64,000 nucleotides of DNA, from NCBI RefSeq assembly GCF_050624435.1, contig NC_134535.1:129384731-129448730 (forward strand), given 5' to 3'. This stretch comes from Tenrec ecaudatus (lineage: Eukaryota > Chordata > Mammalia > Afrosoricida > Tenrecidae). Every line of letters starts with the position of its first letter. Positions within the stretch are counted from its first letter, which is position 1. Of this stretch, positions 10,307 to 22,470 are shown piece by piece. Both the position numbers and the translations under genes were made by a program. The notes under the pieces are model-generated. The model was given only the letters and a program-made list of their open reading frames with translations, had not been told where the DNA came from and did no database searches.

Positions 10307-12053
10307 TGAAGAGGGAAGGAGTGAGTGGAACACATCCTAGCCCACCAGGCTCCAAGGATGATATTCCATCTCAGAGCAGCCAATGCACAGAGAGGACCAT
10401 GGCGCCAGCCCCACCATGAGACACAATGTCCCTCACTAACCAATAGTGCTACGAGGGACAAAACTGGAGACAGAGTGTGGGAACTGTGCCCAATCTGACC
10501 CTGCCACACCGGAGCTAAACACTAAGGACATGTAACAAAACAGCAAGGGGAGCAGAGCAATGAAATCCCCAAGGATTACCAAAAATACTTTGGGCCCAGG
10601 GTGTGGAACCCCATCAGACTCGACCAGAAAACACACCTAAAAGTCAACAAACAGATCTGGAACTATTTATAGGCTTTTCTTTTCTTTTGTCATAGTTTGT
10701 TGTTGTTTGGGTTTTTTGTTTTGTTTTGCGTTGTCTTGTTTTTGTGCTTATTGTTGCCCCTGAATGTCTATCTAGATAAGATAGGTGGGAACAGACAATC
10801 TGGAAAACAAGGGGATCAATGGTTCCAGGGGAACATGGGGGAAGGGGAGGCAGGGGAAAGAAAAGGGGTGTCAACAAACCTAGGCACAAGGGAACAATAA
10901 CTGATCTAAAATTGATGGCGAGGAGGGTGTAGGAAGCCTGGCGAGGCTTGATCAAAAGCAATGTAGCCAAGAGGAATTACTGAAACCAGAATGAAGGCCG
11001 AACATGTTAGTGGGACAAGAGGAAAATAAAAGGAAATAGAGGAAAGAACTAAGAAGCTAAGTACATTTATAGAGGTCTAAATACAGGCATGTAAATATAT
11101 AACAGTAGGGGAATAGATCTATGTACATATATTTGTATGTTAAGTATTAAGGCAGCAGATGGACATTGGGTCTCTACTCAAGTACTCCCTCAATGCAAGA
11201 ACACTTTGTTCTATTAAACTGGCATTCCATGATGCTCATCTTCCCTGACACAATCGATGAAGCAAATGTGGTGAAGAAAGCTGATGGTGCCCAACTATCA
11301 AAAGATCTAGCATCTGGGGTCTTAAAGGCTTGAAGATAAACAAGTGGCCATCTAGCTAAGAAGCAACAAAGCCCACATGGAAGAAGTACACCAGCCTGTG
11401 TGATCATGGTGTTGATAGGATCAGGTATCCGGCATCAAAGACCCAGGACAAAAAATCATATCTATGTGAATGAGGGGGAGGGTGGAGTGGAGACCCAAAG
11501 CCCATCTGTAGACAACTGGACATCCCCTCACAGAAGCGTCATAAGGAAGAGATGAGCCAGTCAAGATGCAGTAGAGCACTAATGAAACATACTACGTTCC
11601 TCTAGTTCTTTAATGCTTCTTCCCCACGCCCCCACTATCACGACCCCCAATTCTACCTTACAAATCAGACTAGACCAGTGCATGTACATTGCTATAGATA
11701 AGAGCTGGAAACACAGGGAATCCAGGACAGATAACCCCCTCAGGACCAATAATGAGAGTAGTGATACCAGGAGGGGGAGGGGAAGGTGGTGGGAGAATGA
11801 GGGAGCTGTTCACAGAAAAGTGGGTGTAGAGAGACAGTAATCGGTGTCACACATGGAAAAATTAGTAATTTATAGATTATCAGGGGTTCATGTGGGAGAG
11901 AGGGATGGAGAGGGGGGGGATGAGCTGATAACAAGGGCTCAAGTAGAAAAAAATGTTTGGGAAATGTTGGCAACATATGTACAAAAGTGCTTGACACAAT
12001 GGATGGATGTGTGGATTGTGATAAGAGCTGTACGAGCCCCCAATAAAATGACT
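10307..12053 (+). mobile_element. Young L1 3' UTR, 1.7 kb
   Basis: It begins near GAAGAGGGAAGGAGTGAGTGG, runs through GGGGTCTTAAAGGCTTGAAG and CATGGAAGAAGTACACCAGC, and ends GAGCCCCCAATAAAATGAC. The T-rich stretch at 10675-10745 is the polypyrimidine part also seen at 34326-34430. It has no coding capacity. The pogo-like element starts directly at its 3' end. Confidence 0.85.
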
Positions 12054-12057
12054 ACCA

Positions 12058-12994
12058 TAGATACTCGAATATAAGCCAACCCAAGTATAATACCCAAGTA
12101 TTAGGTAGCAGAGGTACCTAATTATTACCTGGGAAACCAGAAAAACTGATTGACTCGAGTATAAGCCTAGGGTGGAAAATGCAGAAGCTATTGGTGAGTT
12201 TTAATAATCAAAACAAATGAAAATAAAATTACTAAAAATGGAGACATCAGTGGGGTAATGTATTTAAGTATTTATTTTAAATAAAAAACAAATAAAAGGA
12301 CAAGTCATTTAACATTAGTAAGCCAGCACAGTAAGTGGAAAATAGGTTCAACAAAAACAATAAGGTATCAACAATGATACCTTAAGAGTACTATTCCCTG
12401 AGCTCAATCAGCAACCAAGCTAAAATGTAAGAGTTAAAATCCTTCAAAACTGGGTTCCTCATCATCATCCGTATCCCAATGCAGAGCGTCAGCTGGTGTG
12501 AGGTCATCATAGATGCTGTCCTCACTGAGATCGCCGTCATCACCATCACTGCTGTCATTTTCATACAAAGCGCAGTCTTCACTGCCGTCTATAGCATTAC
12601 TAATACTACATTTCTGGAAGGCACGGCACACCATGTCTTCTGGAATGTCTTCCCATGCATCTCGAACCCACTTTACTATTAACTCTATGTCAGGCTTCAT
12701 GAGATTTCCTCCTTTTGTTAGTCAGGCTTGACCAGATGACATCCATTCAAGCCACATCCTTCGCACGCGGTCTTTAAAAGGCTTATTCAAAGATACGCGT
12801 CATAGGCCAGCTGTGATTGGTTAGATGTGAGTAAGCAAACATTCAAAGCCCTGCAGTGTCAGCGGGGCTTTGAATGAACAGTGAAGAAACGGCAATCACC
12901 CACGAGATAACAGCAGTGAGGGCTGGGGTACCACTGACCCGTGTATAAGCCAAACCCCAGTTTTTCAGCACAAAAAATGCTTATACACGAATGT
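12058..12994 (-). mobile_element. Pogo/Tigger-like DNA transposon remnant with C-terminal transposase fragment
   Basis: The ends carry inverted repeats of the form TACTCGAATATAAGC (left) and CATTCGTGTATAAGC (right, minus strand). On the minus strand LNKPFKDRVRRMWLEW, an in-frame stop, then MKPDIELIVKWVRDAWEDIP and FQKCSISNAIDGSED read as the end of a pogo-type DDE transposase (12434-12800). An acidic tail follows (DDDEEPSFEGF, stop). The DDE catalytic core is absent, so the element is internally deleted and not autonomous. It abuts the end of an L1 tail on its left. Confidence 0.7.
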
Positions 12995-13009
12995 GTGTGT
13001 GTGTGTGTG

Positions 13010-13470
13010 AAGTTACTGTTTCTCAATCTATCCTCCATCTAAGATTGTACACCTCTGAATCTGGTATTTCCATTTTTCTAACCCTTCCCCCAAAGAGTTC
13101 TGCATGCTTTGAGCTACACCACATCCAAAACGGCAGTTCCACGTCTTCAAGGGACTAGACTTGTGTGTCTTTTCAATGTTCTTTGAGTGTGGGGAACAAA
13201 AATGAAGCCAGACGGGGTGAGATCAGAGCAACAGGGTAGATGGGGTGAGGTATCCCAGTTAAGTTTTCATGGGCCAGCCCTTGCTACCCTCAAAAAATGA
13301 GCAGGTGCCCTGTTGCGACGGAAAGCGTGTCCTTGATGCAAGTCTCCTGGCCTCCTCATCGATACGGCTTTCTGTTTCCTCACACTTCTTCCTCGTAAGC
13401 CCCCAGGATCATCGCGCGTCTCGGAGAGAGTCTATCCAGACTACGCCTTGGGAATTCTAAGAGCCAGTTT
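13010..13470 (-). pseudogene. Mariner-type transposase remnant A
   Basis: On the minus strand GIPHPIYPVALISPRLASFL and FPTLKEH fit the mariner motif PHPPYSPDLAPSDFFLFPKLKEH, and further on GLEKWKYQIQRC fits the C-terminal G-LEK-RWQKC block. Stops and frameshifts interrupt it. Only the C-terminal third can be followed; the right limit is approximate. Confidence 0.6.
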
Positions 13471-13718
13471 CCATAGCAGACCTCTTTCTCTTGAACTGCA
13501 TTGGCCCAGCATATTCCCCGCATATGCTTCTGGTTTGCCACAACTTTTTTTTTTGAGACACTGTACTGAGAACCATGTCTAAAAACATTTTGGTTGGAAT
13601 AAGCCTGTGCATGTCTGAAGTGGAAGCGGAGAGCAGGACCCCTTTACTTACCCCGGTCCAACACCCCGTGTTGGCCCTTTCCCATGTACTATCTCATGTG
13701 GTCCTCTTACCAAAAAAA

Positions 13719-13810
13719 AGCCAGGGCACAGGGTCTCACTCACTGCCATCGAGTCAATGCTGACTCAGACAGGATTGCAGGCATGTCCACCATTTATGCA
13801 TCAGATACCT
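13719..13810 (-). mobile_element. AfroSINE fragment
   Basis: CACTGCCATCGAGTCAATGC then TGACTCAGACAGG is the reversed 3' end only. Confidence 0.6.
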
Positions 13811-14043
13811 CATTCTTCCTTTTCTTAGTGAGTCCTTCCGCCAACCCGGCAGCGAGTCCACTTAGTCGATAAGGAAATCGAGGTTAAGAAAAGCCAACAT
13901 CCGATTTGCTAAAGTTAGCACTCGTGCAGAGTGAGCATAGCACTAGCATCCCCGCTTCCGCTGAGGCCGTGCTTTCCCCACCATCCCGAGCTGCCTCTGT
14001 AAACGTGGCCTTGGGCGGGAGCCGGTCACGGGGCGGAGCTCAC

Positions 14044-14160
14044 CTGGTACAGCAGGGACGACTTCAGCAGGCCTCTGTTGCTGAGGCGTGGGAAGTTGAC
14101 CATGGTCTTCTTCTCCTTGGTTTCCACAAAGGGGAGTGAAGTGACGTCGGTGTTTGTGTT
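14044..14160 (-). CDS. DYRK4: DYRK4 coding exon 4 (39 codons)
   Basis: The exon begins after TTCTGTAG| at 14161 and ends CTGTACCAG|GTGAGC at 14044. It encodes NTNTDVTSLPFVETKEKKTM followed by VNFPRLSNRGLLKSSLLYQ. The TSLPFV and LLKSSLLYQ patches correspond to the same patches in the human long isoform, while the middle differs more. It is in phase 0 at both ends. It belongs to the N-terminal extension before the kinase, rich in Ser/Thr and Lys, and probably regulatory rather than catalytic. Confidence 0.93.
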
Positions 14161-14309
14161 CTACAGAAGGAGAAAGGGGAGAAAGCGGAGGGGCCTCGGG
14201 GAAAGCTGGTATCTCCGGGGAGGGGGTGGGGTCATGTCTTCTAGCCCCTTTCCACAGCAAAGACAAGCCTGACTCAGATCCAACCGTGAGCCTATTCTAA
14301 ACAGCTTTG

Positions 14310-14430
14310 GGAGATCAATGCAGATTCCGGGCAGCAGAGTGGTCAGGCAGATGGGTTCTGGACTGGACTTCCTGCTCTATCACTTGCTAACTGTGGACAG
14401 TGGACATGTCACCTACCCTTTCTCTATAAG
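14310..14430 (+). mobile_element. MIR remnant
   Basis: GGCAGCAGAGTGGTCAGGCA, CACTTGCTAACTGTGGACA and ATGTCACCTACCCTTTCTC follow MIR order. Confidence 0.5.
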
Positions 14431-14877
14431 CATCAAGTGGTTCGGCTCTGCCATGGAGCCCCAATGGGGCCACCTCTTAAGGCTTTTAGAGGCAATCCAC
14501 ATTAGGTCATATTTACAATACTTTAGCATCCTAACTCATTCACGGAAGGCCCTCCTGTCGCATACGAACCTTCCCTGCTGCAACTTGCTTTTCCTCTAAG
14601 CTGCATTATTGACCTGAAACTGCTCATCAAAGTCCCTGCCCTTTGCCTTTAGCATCTGATTTTTCATCTCTTATGTATTAATTGTGGGGTGAGGCAGAGC
14701 TGTAGTGTGACTATCAATTGCTAGCGGCATGATGGTGCCGATGGAGTATGCTATGCTAAGTTGATTAGAATTGCCTGTTAAAAGCTGCCCCCCTGTGCTC
14801 CCCCTTCCCCCCACACCTACACACACCCCAATTCTCTCCTGGGGGTGGGGGGGAGAGCACTAAGTATCACTTCCTAC

Positions 14878-14958
14878 CTTATGCAAATATTGGGTCATTC
14901 TGAAGTTCTTGACCTTAGAAGGTAGCTTCTGGGCTTGAACCAAAGGTTTACTCTCAAC
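14878..14958 (-). CDS. DYRK4: DYRK4 coding exon 3 (27 codons)
   Basis: This small phase-0 exon reads VESKPLVQAQKLPSKVKNFR then MTQYLHK. The acceptor is GATCCAG| at 14965-14959 and the donor AAG|GTAGG at 14877. It matches the segment of long human DYRK4 ending in a KNSRMTQVFHK-like stretch. All 81 bp are open, and both flanking exons are also phase 0 here, so skipping it would keep the frame. It lies in the non-catalytic N-terminal extension, and no fold or motif is evident. It was found by similarity to the human protein. Confidence 0.9.
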
Positions 14959-15539
14959 CTGGATCAAGTGCAAGATAATTGAAATAAAGCTTGGCATGGC
15001 TTTCTTTACCCCAAGTCACAGAGGTATTTATGTTGTTCCAGTCTAATAAAAATACCCACGAAGTCAGTTCTTATGACTCCCAAGCAAGGAATAGCTCAGA
15101 GAACTCAAAAGCATTGAATGAATGAACACCCAAACCAACTTTCCAGCAGGGTTGGTTCTTCATTGACTTATTCTATGACTTGAACACTCTTTCTACGCTT
15201 CATTTTTTCTTCACACAAAATCTTATAATTTTATAATCCCTGGAATGGTAGAGAAGTAGCGCTTCTATTGCTGGGGAGAAGGAAATCTCTAAGAAACTTG
15301 CCCAAAAATTCTCTTCACTCTTAGAAGGAAGCCACATGATGAGGAGGATGACCATGCCTACAGTTTCCTTTTTGGTTTTGTTGGTTTTTTGGGGTTTTTT
15401 TGTGGCTGTACGTTTTCAATGCCCACTAGCCAACTTGATGTGAGGTTGTTATTCAGAATGAAATTTGATTGGAAGGATTTCCTCAGGTAGTGATATTAGC
15501 AATACAATAGCCAGCCACATCACATGTTGGCTATTCATA
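14959..15539. other. DYRK4 intron 2, nothing recognised
   Basis: AT-rich single-copy-looking sequence immediately upstream of exon 3; only T/G runs near 15370 stand out. Confidence 0.5.
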
Positions 15540-15655
15540 TTAGTTTGGCTCACACTCTATGGCTTCCCGTACCCCAAGAACACCTCCCATTCTGGAGGAC
15601 AAGATTGACTCAGCATGAGTCAGAATCAACTGGTTGGCATTGAACAACAGTGGCA
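15540..15655 (+). mobile_element. RTE or SINE 3' fragment
   Basis: GCATGAGTCAGAATCAACTG with GTTGGCATTG is the shared 3' motif; the upstream part is diverged. Confidence 0.55.
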
Positions 15656-16139
15656 ATAGCCATCACCAATACCAACAAACTGGCCTAGAGCAGGAGCTGG
15701 GGAAATCTGGGCAATATAAATATAAAAGAGTCCAGTAACAAGGACAGCTCAGATTAAATGCCAAACCAAAGGCAGGAAAAACAAGGGTCATCACTTGTGA
15801 GTCATTGTGAATGCTGTGAGCCCAGAGGGAGTGTGGGTCTGGGCTTTAGTTGGGAGAAAGAGCAAAGCATGCTGGGTATGTGAACAAAAACATCCAGGCA
15901 TCCTCCAGGTGTCTCTGTTGCTTGTGCTAGTTGAACTGAAGCAGAGAATTGCGGGCTCTGGGAAGCACTTAATGCTAAGCAACGGAACTCTATCCTAGGA
16001 ACAAGAGTAAACGGCAGACAGCTTATAAGGCAGGGAATCATATGTGCAAAACAGTGCTTCAGAAAGGCCCCTTTACAACAATGTGGTCCAAAATAGTGCT
16101 TATAATTGTAGGAACTAAAAAAGAAAAAAAAAAGTATGT

Positions 16140-16340
16140 ACTCAAGAGCCAATGCCTTGGTTTAAAGCCAAGCTCCACTATCCATTCAGAGTTGGATCGT
16201 GCTTGACTAGCCTCCCCTCACTTGTCACATGTGAGAATAGCGTTTAAAACAACCTCATAGGGTTTTTGTAACTATTAAATGCGTTAACACATGTCAAGCA
16301 TCTAAATAATGCCTGCGGATGCTAGGGGGAAAGTGGTCCC
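16140..16340 (+). mobile_element. MIR remnant
   Basis: CCTCATAGGGTTTTTGTAAC, TATTAAATGCGTTAACACAT and GTCAAGCATCTAAATAATGC follow the MIR 3' half closely. Confidence 0.75.
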
Positions 16341-16751
16341 TCTGATTTCCTTCACTTCCCACAGTGCCTTCTCCTCATTTGTCAGATGGGGCGAACGATC
16401 CAGGACGCCATGAACTTAGCATTGAGGGAGCTCCTAACTCGGCTAGAGGAGCTGTGGGTGTGTGATCTGCAACTAAGAATTAAGCAGAAGAACACTGCTA
16501 GGGTGTCGTGATTCTGATACTGCTATGCTGGGATCTAGCAGTTAAATAAATGGATGGTGGATTGGAGCCAGATTTCTCCCCACGGGGGTGGGATGTTCAC
16601 ATCAGTAAGGGGAGGAGTCTAGAATGGTTCATGTGATAATTGATGAGAGTTGGTGATGTCAGTTAGGATTCATGTTTAGCTTACTTTAGATACAGATGGC
16701 TACATACAGAAATGTGCATGTGTGTGTGTACATGTGTGTGTGATACAAAAC

Positions 16752-16870
16752 ACCAAGCCAAACTCGCTGCCATCGAGTCAGTGCTGACGGGTAGTGACCC
16801 CTTGGGATTTCCAAGGAGCTGCTGGTAGTCTGCAAGTGCCGACCGTGCAGATGGCAGCTCAACGTGTACT
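16752..16870 (-). mobile_element. AfroSINE fragment
   Basis: ACTCGCTGCCATCGAGTCAG and TGCTGACGGGTAGTGACCCC give the reversed 3' end; the tRNA part is missing. Confidence 0.7.
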
Positions 16871-17295
16871 TTGTATCATAGGTTGGTATAAACAACATCT
16901 TTGTTCATCTGCTGGCTGAGAAGGCCTAAAAGAAACTACACCTCGCCAACACCCAGGTGTTAGTTTTTGAGGCCATCCTCCAATAGAGGGGCTCCTGGGG
17001 CAGGAAATAGATGAGTCTAGAACATTTGTAGTAACTCAAAGGAGAGACTAAATCAAAATAAAACCACAGAGGGAACGGGAGCAAACAGGAAGAGCCCCAA
17101 AAGGCAACACTGGAAGGGTTTAGGCAACAAAAGGAGTACAATACTCTTGAGTTTTGTTTATTTTATTTGCTCTCCCATCATTCTAAATCCAAGTATAAAG
17201 TATTCTTCGGTGCATACCAATATAAATAAATGATGGAATAAATTAATACATGGGGGAGAAGAGACTAATAAAATATGTAAATACCCCAGCCTCAA

Positions 17296-17480
17296 GGAGC
17301 ACAGGTGATTCAGGGCTTAAGCACTCGGCTGCTAGCAGAAAGGTGGGCAGTTCCAGCCAACCAGCAGCTCCTCGGGGGAAAGATACACCAGCCGGCTTCC
17401 ATTAAGGTTTCCAGCCTGGGAAACCCTATGGGGCAGATCTACTATGTCGGATAAGGTCAAAATGAGTCGGAAGCACTTGA
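17296..17480 (+). mobile_element. AfroSINE, near complete
   Basis: TTAAGCACTCGGCTGCTAGC (A box region), GGGAAACCCTATGGGGCAGA and AAAATGAGTCGGAAGC occur in the sense order. Confidence 0.8.
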
Positions 17481-18357
17481 TGAACCTAGAGAGACAAAAA
17501 CTAGAGTAACGGTTCCCGGGGGCGCTGGTGGGGGAGGCGGGCAGGGGAGATACGGGAGAGCTGGTATCAAGGAGCTCAAAAGAAAAAAAATGGATTTTGG
17601 TAGCAACTGTGCAATACTGCTTGTTGTGATTGAACAATGGGATGGGATAATGTCTGGAGAAGCTCCTAAGGAAATGGTTTTGAGGAGGGAAAGTCATTAG
17701 GAGCAAAGGAATTTCAAAGATCCACTTAAAGCATGTTGTAAATCCGTGCCTTGAGCTCTAATGGCCTTCTGGGGTTTAGGAAGGTGGGATGGATGATAGG
17801 ATTCGAACTGTAATCTCTTATAAACAAAAACCCGATTGAAAATTTAAAAAAGAATAACTTGCTGGCACACAATAGCAACTCTTTCCTCCTATGGGAGGGT
17901 ACCTAATTCCCCACACCTCACACGTGGACTGACTGTGAAGGCTCTCACGGTGGAGAGTCTGCACCAAAGTTCCTTCTAGACGATAAAGGGCACCATCCAC
18001 ACTCACAGATCCTGTTGACAGTGTGTGCTCTTGGGAGAGTGAAGAAATGGAACTTTATCTGTGGGGTCTTCATCTGAAAACCCATAGCTGCCGTGGTCTA
18101 ATCATGAGAAAACGTTACATCAGTCCAAGAGAGGAGCATGCTGAACACACCTGGCCAGTCTGCCTCCAGGTCATAAACAAGAGAGGCGGTCTGGGAGACT
18201 GTCACAGCCCAGAGGAACTTCAGGAGGCATGGCCCCAGAATGTAATGTGGGAGGGCTGCAAAAGATCCTGCCATGGTAAAAGAAACTTCAGTAAAAACTA
18301 AGGAAATATGAATAAAGTATATAGTTGCTAGCTAATAATCTAAACACAAGCAAAAAA

Positions 18358-18552
18358 AAATCAAACCCACTGCCATCTAGTCGTTGCTGATTCACCTAAT
18401 AGGACAGACTAGAACTATCCCTTTGGGTTTCTGAGACTGCAAACCTTAGGAATAGATAGCGCATCTTTCGTGTCCAGGGTGGCTGGTGGGTTCGAACAGA
18501 TGGCTTTGAGGTTAGCAGCCCAGTGGACCAGCCACTACACCAGCAGGGCTCC
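18358..18552 (-). mobile_element. AfroSINE, near complete
   Basis: CCCACTGCCATCTAGTCGTT to GTTAGCAGCCCAGTGGACC and CACCAGCAGGGCTCC form the whole reversed element. It lies tail to head with the next SINE. Confidence 0.85.
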
Positions 18553-18579
18553 TTTTGTACATGTTTCGATACGGATTCA

Positions 18580-18775
18580 TTGACTCAGACCCTAGGTGGA
18601 GTAAATGATAACACGCCTGCCTTCCAGCAAAAAAAGGTTGCTGGCTCCAGTCCACCCAGAGGTGCCTCACCTGATGCTCTAATTCTGAAAAAAATCAGCC
18701 ATTGAAAATTCTTAGGGAGCAGAGTTCTACTCCGACACACATGAGCATCATCACGAGTCAGAACTGATGTAACAG
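18580..18775 (+). mobile_element. AfroSINE, variant body
   Basis: CACCCAGAGGTGCCTCACC, AAAATCAGCCATTGAAAATT and CATCACGAGTCAGAACTGA show the body type with the AAATCAGCCATTGAAAA motif. Confidence 0.75.
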
Positions 18776-20214
18776 CAACTGATTTCTATACCAATAAAGG
18801 GGAAACTATGTGCCAGGTATGGGTAGGGGGTATGTGGAAATTAGCATCTGTTGAAAATTCTTGTAAATCTAAATCAACTTCAAAAACAAAGTCTATTAAG
18901 GAAACAAACAAAAATCCCTTTGGAAGGGAGCAACGTGAGAGGGCTATCTTTGATGGAGTTCTTTTTACATGTCCCAAGGAATAGGTCAGGCCAAACCTTC
19001 CGGGTCAATAAGAGCTTGTATCTTAGCATTATCATAAAATGGAAGGAGTCTTTGTGGGGTCATCTGCTCCACTGATGAAACCCCGACGCAGGCCTGATGA
19101 GCATCTCAGAGATATGTGCATGGAATGAGAGCCGAGTAAGCTGCGACCTCAAAGTCCTGTCTGCCTCTAAGACTCATTCATTCATGTGCCCCTGAAGGTG
19201 TGTCTTAAACACCACCTTGGTCTTAGTAAACCAAGGTCAAGAGCCCCTGCTCTGGGACAGTCCTTCCCAATCCTTGTCACATCAAGGCACGTGTAGAAAA
19301 CTGTAATATCTGTACAGCGACCAAGGCAAACTAGAGGGGGCAGCTCACACCAGATGCTATCGGCTCAGGACTCCAGCTGCCTCAGGCTTCTCCAGGCCAG
19401 CCCACACGCTGGTGAAGTCTACGTCCTGCACAGCCACCTCCCATCCTCGGAGGAGTTCCTGGGTTTGCTGAAGGCTTGTTGCCTCAAGAGACACAAGACA
19501 CACCCCATGACAACACTGCATTCTGCCACAGCATCCCCAGGGGGCAGGAAGAAGAGAGTGTCATCGCCTAGCCTCATAATGGCAAACTGGAATGTTCCCT
19601 TTAAGCTAGATTGCTTGTTTGTCTCAGGAGTTCCACCAGTAGGCCTCGCCTCCCTAGAGGGGTTCCAGAAATCTGGTCCTTAGCCACCTGTCAGGCCTGG
19701 AACAAACACAACTCACTCCCCACACCTCAATTTTCAGCCAACTGCCAGCCAGGGCTATCAGGCGGGAAACAGTAGCAGCAGGGAAGGGATGCCCTTCTGA
19801 GACCAATCAGCCCCAGGAGAGCAACAGGGCAGCTTTGGCCGAGAGACAGCTCAGAAGAAGGAAAGGGGTAGAAAAAGAAACAATTGGAAATGATCAACAC
19901 AGGCAGGAAGTGGTAAGAGTGCTGTTGCCTGGTGTAGATGGCAGCCAATGTCACAAAGCAAACTGTGTGTACGTTGTCGAGGGGAAAGAGAATGTGCTCT
20001 CTGAACTTTCACTCGTCTCGCAAGAAGTGAGAGAGAAAAGAGAGAGAGCAAGCTGCATTCAGGACATTGTCCTGAGTTCCCTTCGCTAACCTGTGAGACA
20101 ACAAAGAGGACTCTGATAGGCTTGTGTTCTACGTTCTAATGTATGATCTTCGGTGGAAAGCAGTTTCATTTTTCTTTTGCATTGGTCTATACCGAGTCTA
20201 TAGTGATTCCTTTA
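18776..20214. other. DYRK4 intron 2, nothing recognised
   Basis: No repeat family identified. The 109-codon frame at 19354-19683 has no recognisable domain. Confidence 0.45.
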
Positions 20215-20345
20215 CTGCCTAAGGAGCCTTGGTGGTATAGTGTTCGAAACCACCAGCCACTCCTTGGGAGAGAGAGGAGGCTTTCTAATCCTGCAGAGTG
20301 ACAGTCTTGGAAACCCACAGGGGCCATTCTACCCTGACTCAATGG
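20215..20345 (+). mobile_element. AfroSINE, internally deleted
   Basis: AAGGAGCCTTGGTGGTATAG, GAAACCACCAGCCACTCC and GGAAACCCACAGGGGCCATT are present. Confidence 0.75.
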
Positions 20346-20499
20346 CGCTGTTTCTTTTTGGTTTTACTACCTAGGTCCTGGGCACTAGACAGTGGTTGGG
20401 AATGCCCTTTGGCGCATCCAGAGAGAAAACACACTAACCAGGCCTCTAAACAGCCTAGACAAAAACAGTGCTATCATTGGGTGTGGCAACTTGTGCACA

Positions 20500-20643
20500 C
20501 TGTGTGACAGACTAGAACCCCCACAAAGGGTTTTCTTGGCTATAATCTTTACAGAACCTAACCACCAGCTCTTTCTCCCATGGAGTGGCCTGATGGGCTC
20601 AGCCAGCCAGTCAAGAGTTTAACTGCTGTGCCCCCAGGCTCTC
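20500..20643 (-). mobile_element. AfroSINE, diverged
   Basis: GACAGACTAGAACCCCCACA to GTTTAACTGCTGTGCCCCC fits the reversed element. Confidence 0.65.
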
Positions 20644-20842
20644 CTACTCAGCTGTGAAGACCTAGATTTCCCAGTCATCTAGTGAGAACACACTGCTTGA
20701 AGGACCCAGAAGACAGCAGCACTATCTTTTAAAGCTGGAAAGGGTCTGTATGTTAAAGCATATTACACAGCCACAGTAATCAATGGAACGTGGCACCGGT
20801 AGACACGTAGACCCATGGGATAGAAAGAGAGCCCAACCATGC

Positions 20843-21435
20843 AGTGGAGACCCAATGCCCATCTGTAGTCAATTGGACATCCTCTCACAGAGGGGTCACG
20901 GAGAAGAGATGAGCCAGTCAGGGTGCACTATTGCACCACCGAAACACACAACTTTCCTCTAGTTCTTTGGTGCTTCCTTCCTTCATGACCTCAATTCTAC
21001 CTTACAAATCGGATTATTCCAGAGCCTGCACACTGCTACAGATAAGAGTCCACAGCACAGGGAATTCAGGACAGATAAACCCCTCAGGGTCAACAAGGAG
21101 AGTAGAGATACCAGGAGGATTATGGGGGGTTGAGGGGAGAAAGGGAGAATCAATCACAAGGATCAATCTATAACCCCCTCCCAGGGGGATGAATAATGGA
21201 AAAGTAGGTGAGGGACGATGGAGGACGATGTTAGATATGAAAATAATCATCTATAACTTATCAAGGGCTTGTGAGGGAGGGCGAGCAGGGGAGGGAAGGG
21301 GAAGAAATGGGGAGCAGCTATCAGGGGCTCAAGTGGGAAGGAATGCTTTGAAAATGAGGACGGCAGTATGTGTGCTAGACACAGTGGATGAATGTGTGGA
21401 CTGTGATAAGAGATGTAAGAGCCCCAATAAAAGTA
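20843..21435 (+). mobile_element. Young L1 3' end, truncated
   Basis: GTGGAGACCCAATGCCCATC to GAGCCCCAATAAAAG follows the 3' UTR shared with the other copies. It is more diverged than the copy at 54.8 kb. Confidence 0.8.
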
Positions 21436-21602
21436 AGGGAAAGGAAAGAATGAACGAAAGAGAGCCCAACACTAACATAACAAAAACACAGTGAAGGACA
21501 AAATAAACAAATGGGGACTCGTAAACATAAAAAATATTTGTTCATCAAGACACTTTATCAAAGCTCCCAATAAAATGTTTTTTAATTAAAAAAAAAAAGA
21601 AG

Positions 21603-22470
21603 AAGAAACTATCAAAAACTGAAAAGACAAACTACTGACTGGGAACCATATACCCAAGAAGAGTCTACTAACCAAGATGTAGCGAGATGGCCTCCAAAAC
21701 TTAGTGCAAAATGAAATGTACAGATCCTGGGAAGACCCAGTCCTCCCTGCCCTGAGTACACATCTGACAGAAGTCCGAGCCATGACAGGGACAGACATAG
21801 GCACACACGTTTTCATTGCGGCCAGTGGTTCGCGACAGCGAGGAGATGGAAACAACTAACTGCCCCTCAGTGGAAGAATAGATCGAGAAACATGGTTTAG
21901 ACAGACACATAGAGGAATGCTAGACACCCCTGAAAAAACAACAAAGAAACCACAAAGCCCCTCATGGCCTGGACGGACTTGGAGACCGTTATGCTGAGTG
22001 AAATTAGTCGATCACAAGAGGACACATACTGTAAGAGACCAAGCACTGTTCACAGTACCCAAGGGGTAAAAACAACTTAACTGTCCATGCAAAGATGAAT
22101 GGAGAAACAAGCTTTGTACATACAGACCATGGAATATGGCTCAGCTAGCAGAGGAAATGACGTCTCAATGCATCCTTTACGGTGGATGGAATTTGAAGAC
22201 ATCATGCTGAATGAAATAACTCCGTCGAGGAAGGACATCTATTGTACAGCCTCGATTATATAGAAAGAAAAGGCAAATATAGGGAGACTAAAGTTTATTC
22301 CTGATTGCCAGTGGGGAGAATGGAAGGGAGAAGTTCCTGGTGAGGGAAAAGATGCATTGATTAAGGGTACAGCTGCACAGCCAATTACAGCAATTGTTGC
22401 CAATAACTTGAACACTTTAACCAATCAAACTGACAACGTTGTGTGATATACATCACTTACAACAGCCAAA
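21603..22470 (+). mobile_element. Older L1 ORF2 end and 3' UTR fragments
   Basis: Two stretches repeat the mammalian L1 theme of GGAAACAACTAACTGCCCC, ATGGAGAAACAAGC and ATCATGCTGAATGAAATAA (about 21760-22020 and 22050-22260). All frames are broken. They may be two fragments of separate insertions. Confidence 0.65.
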
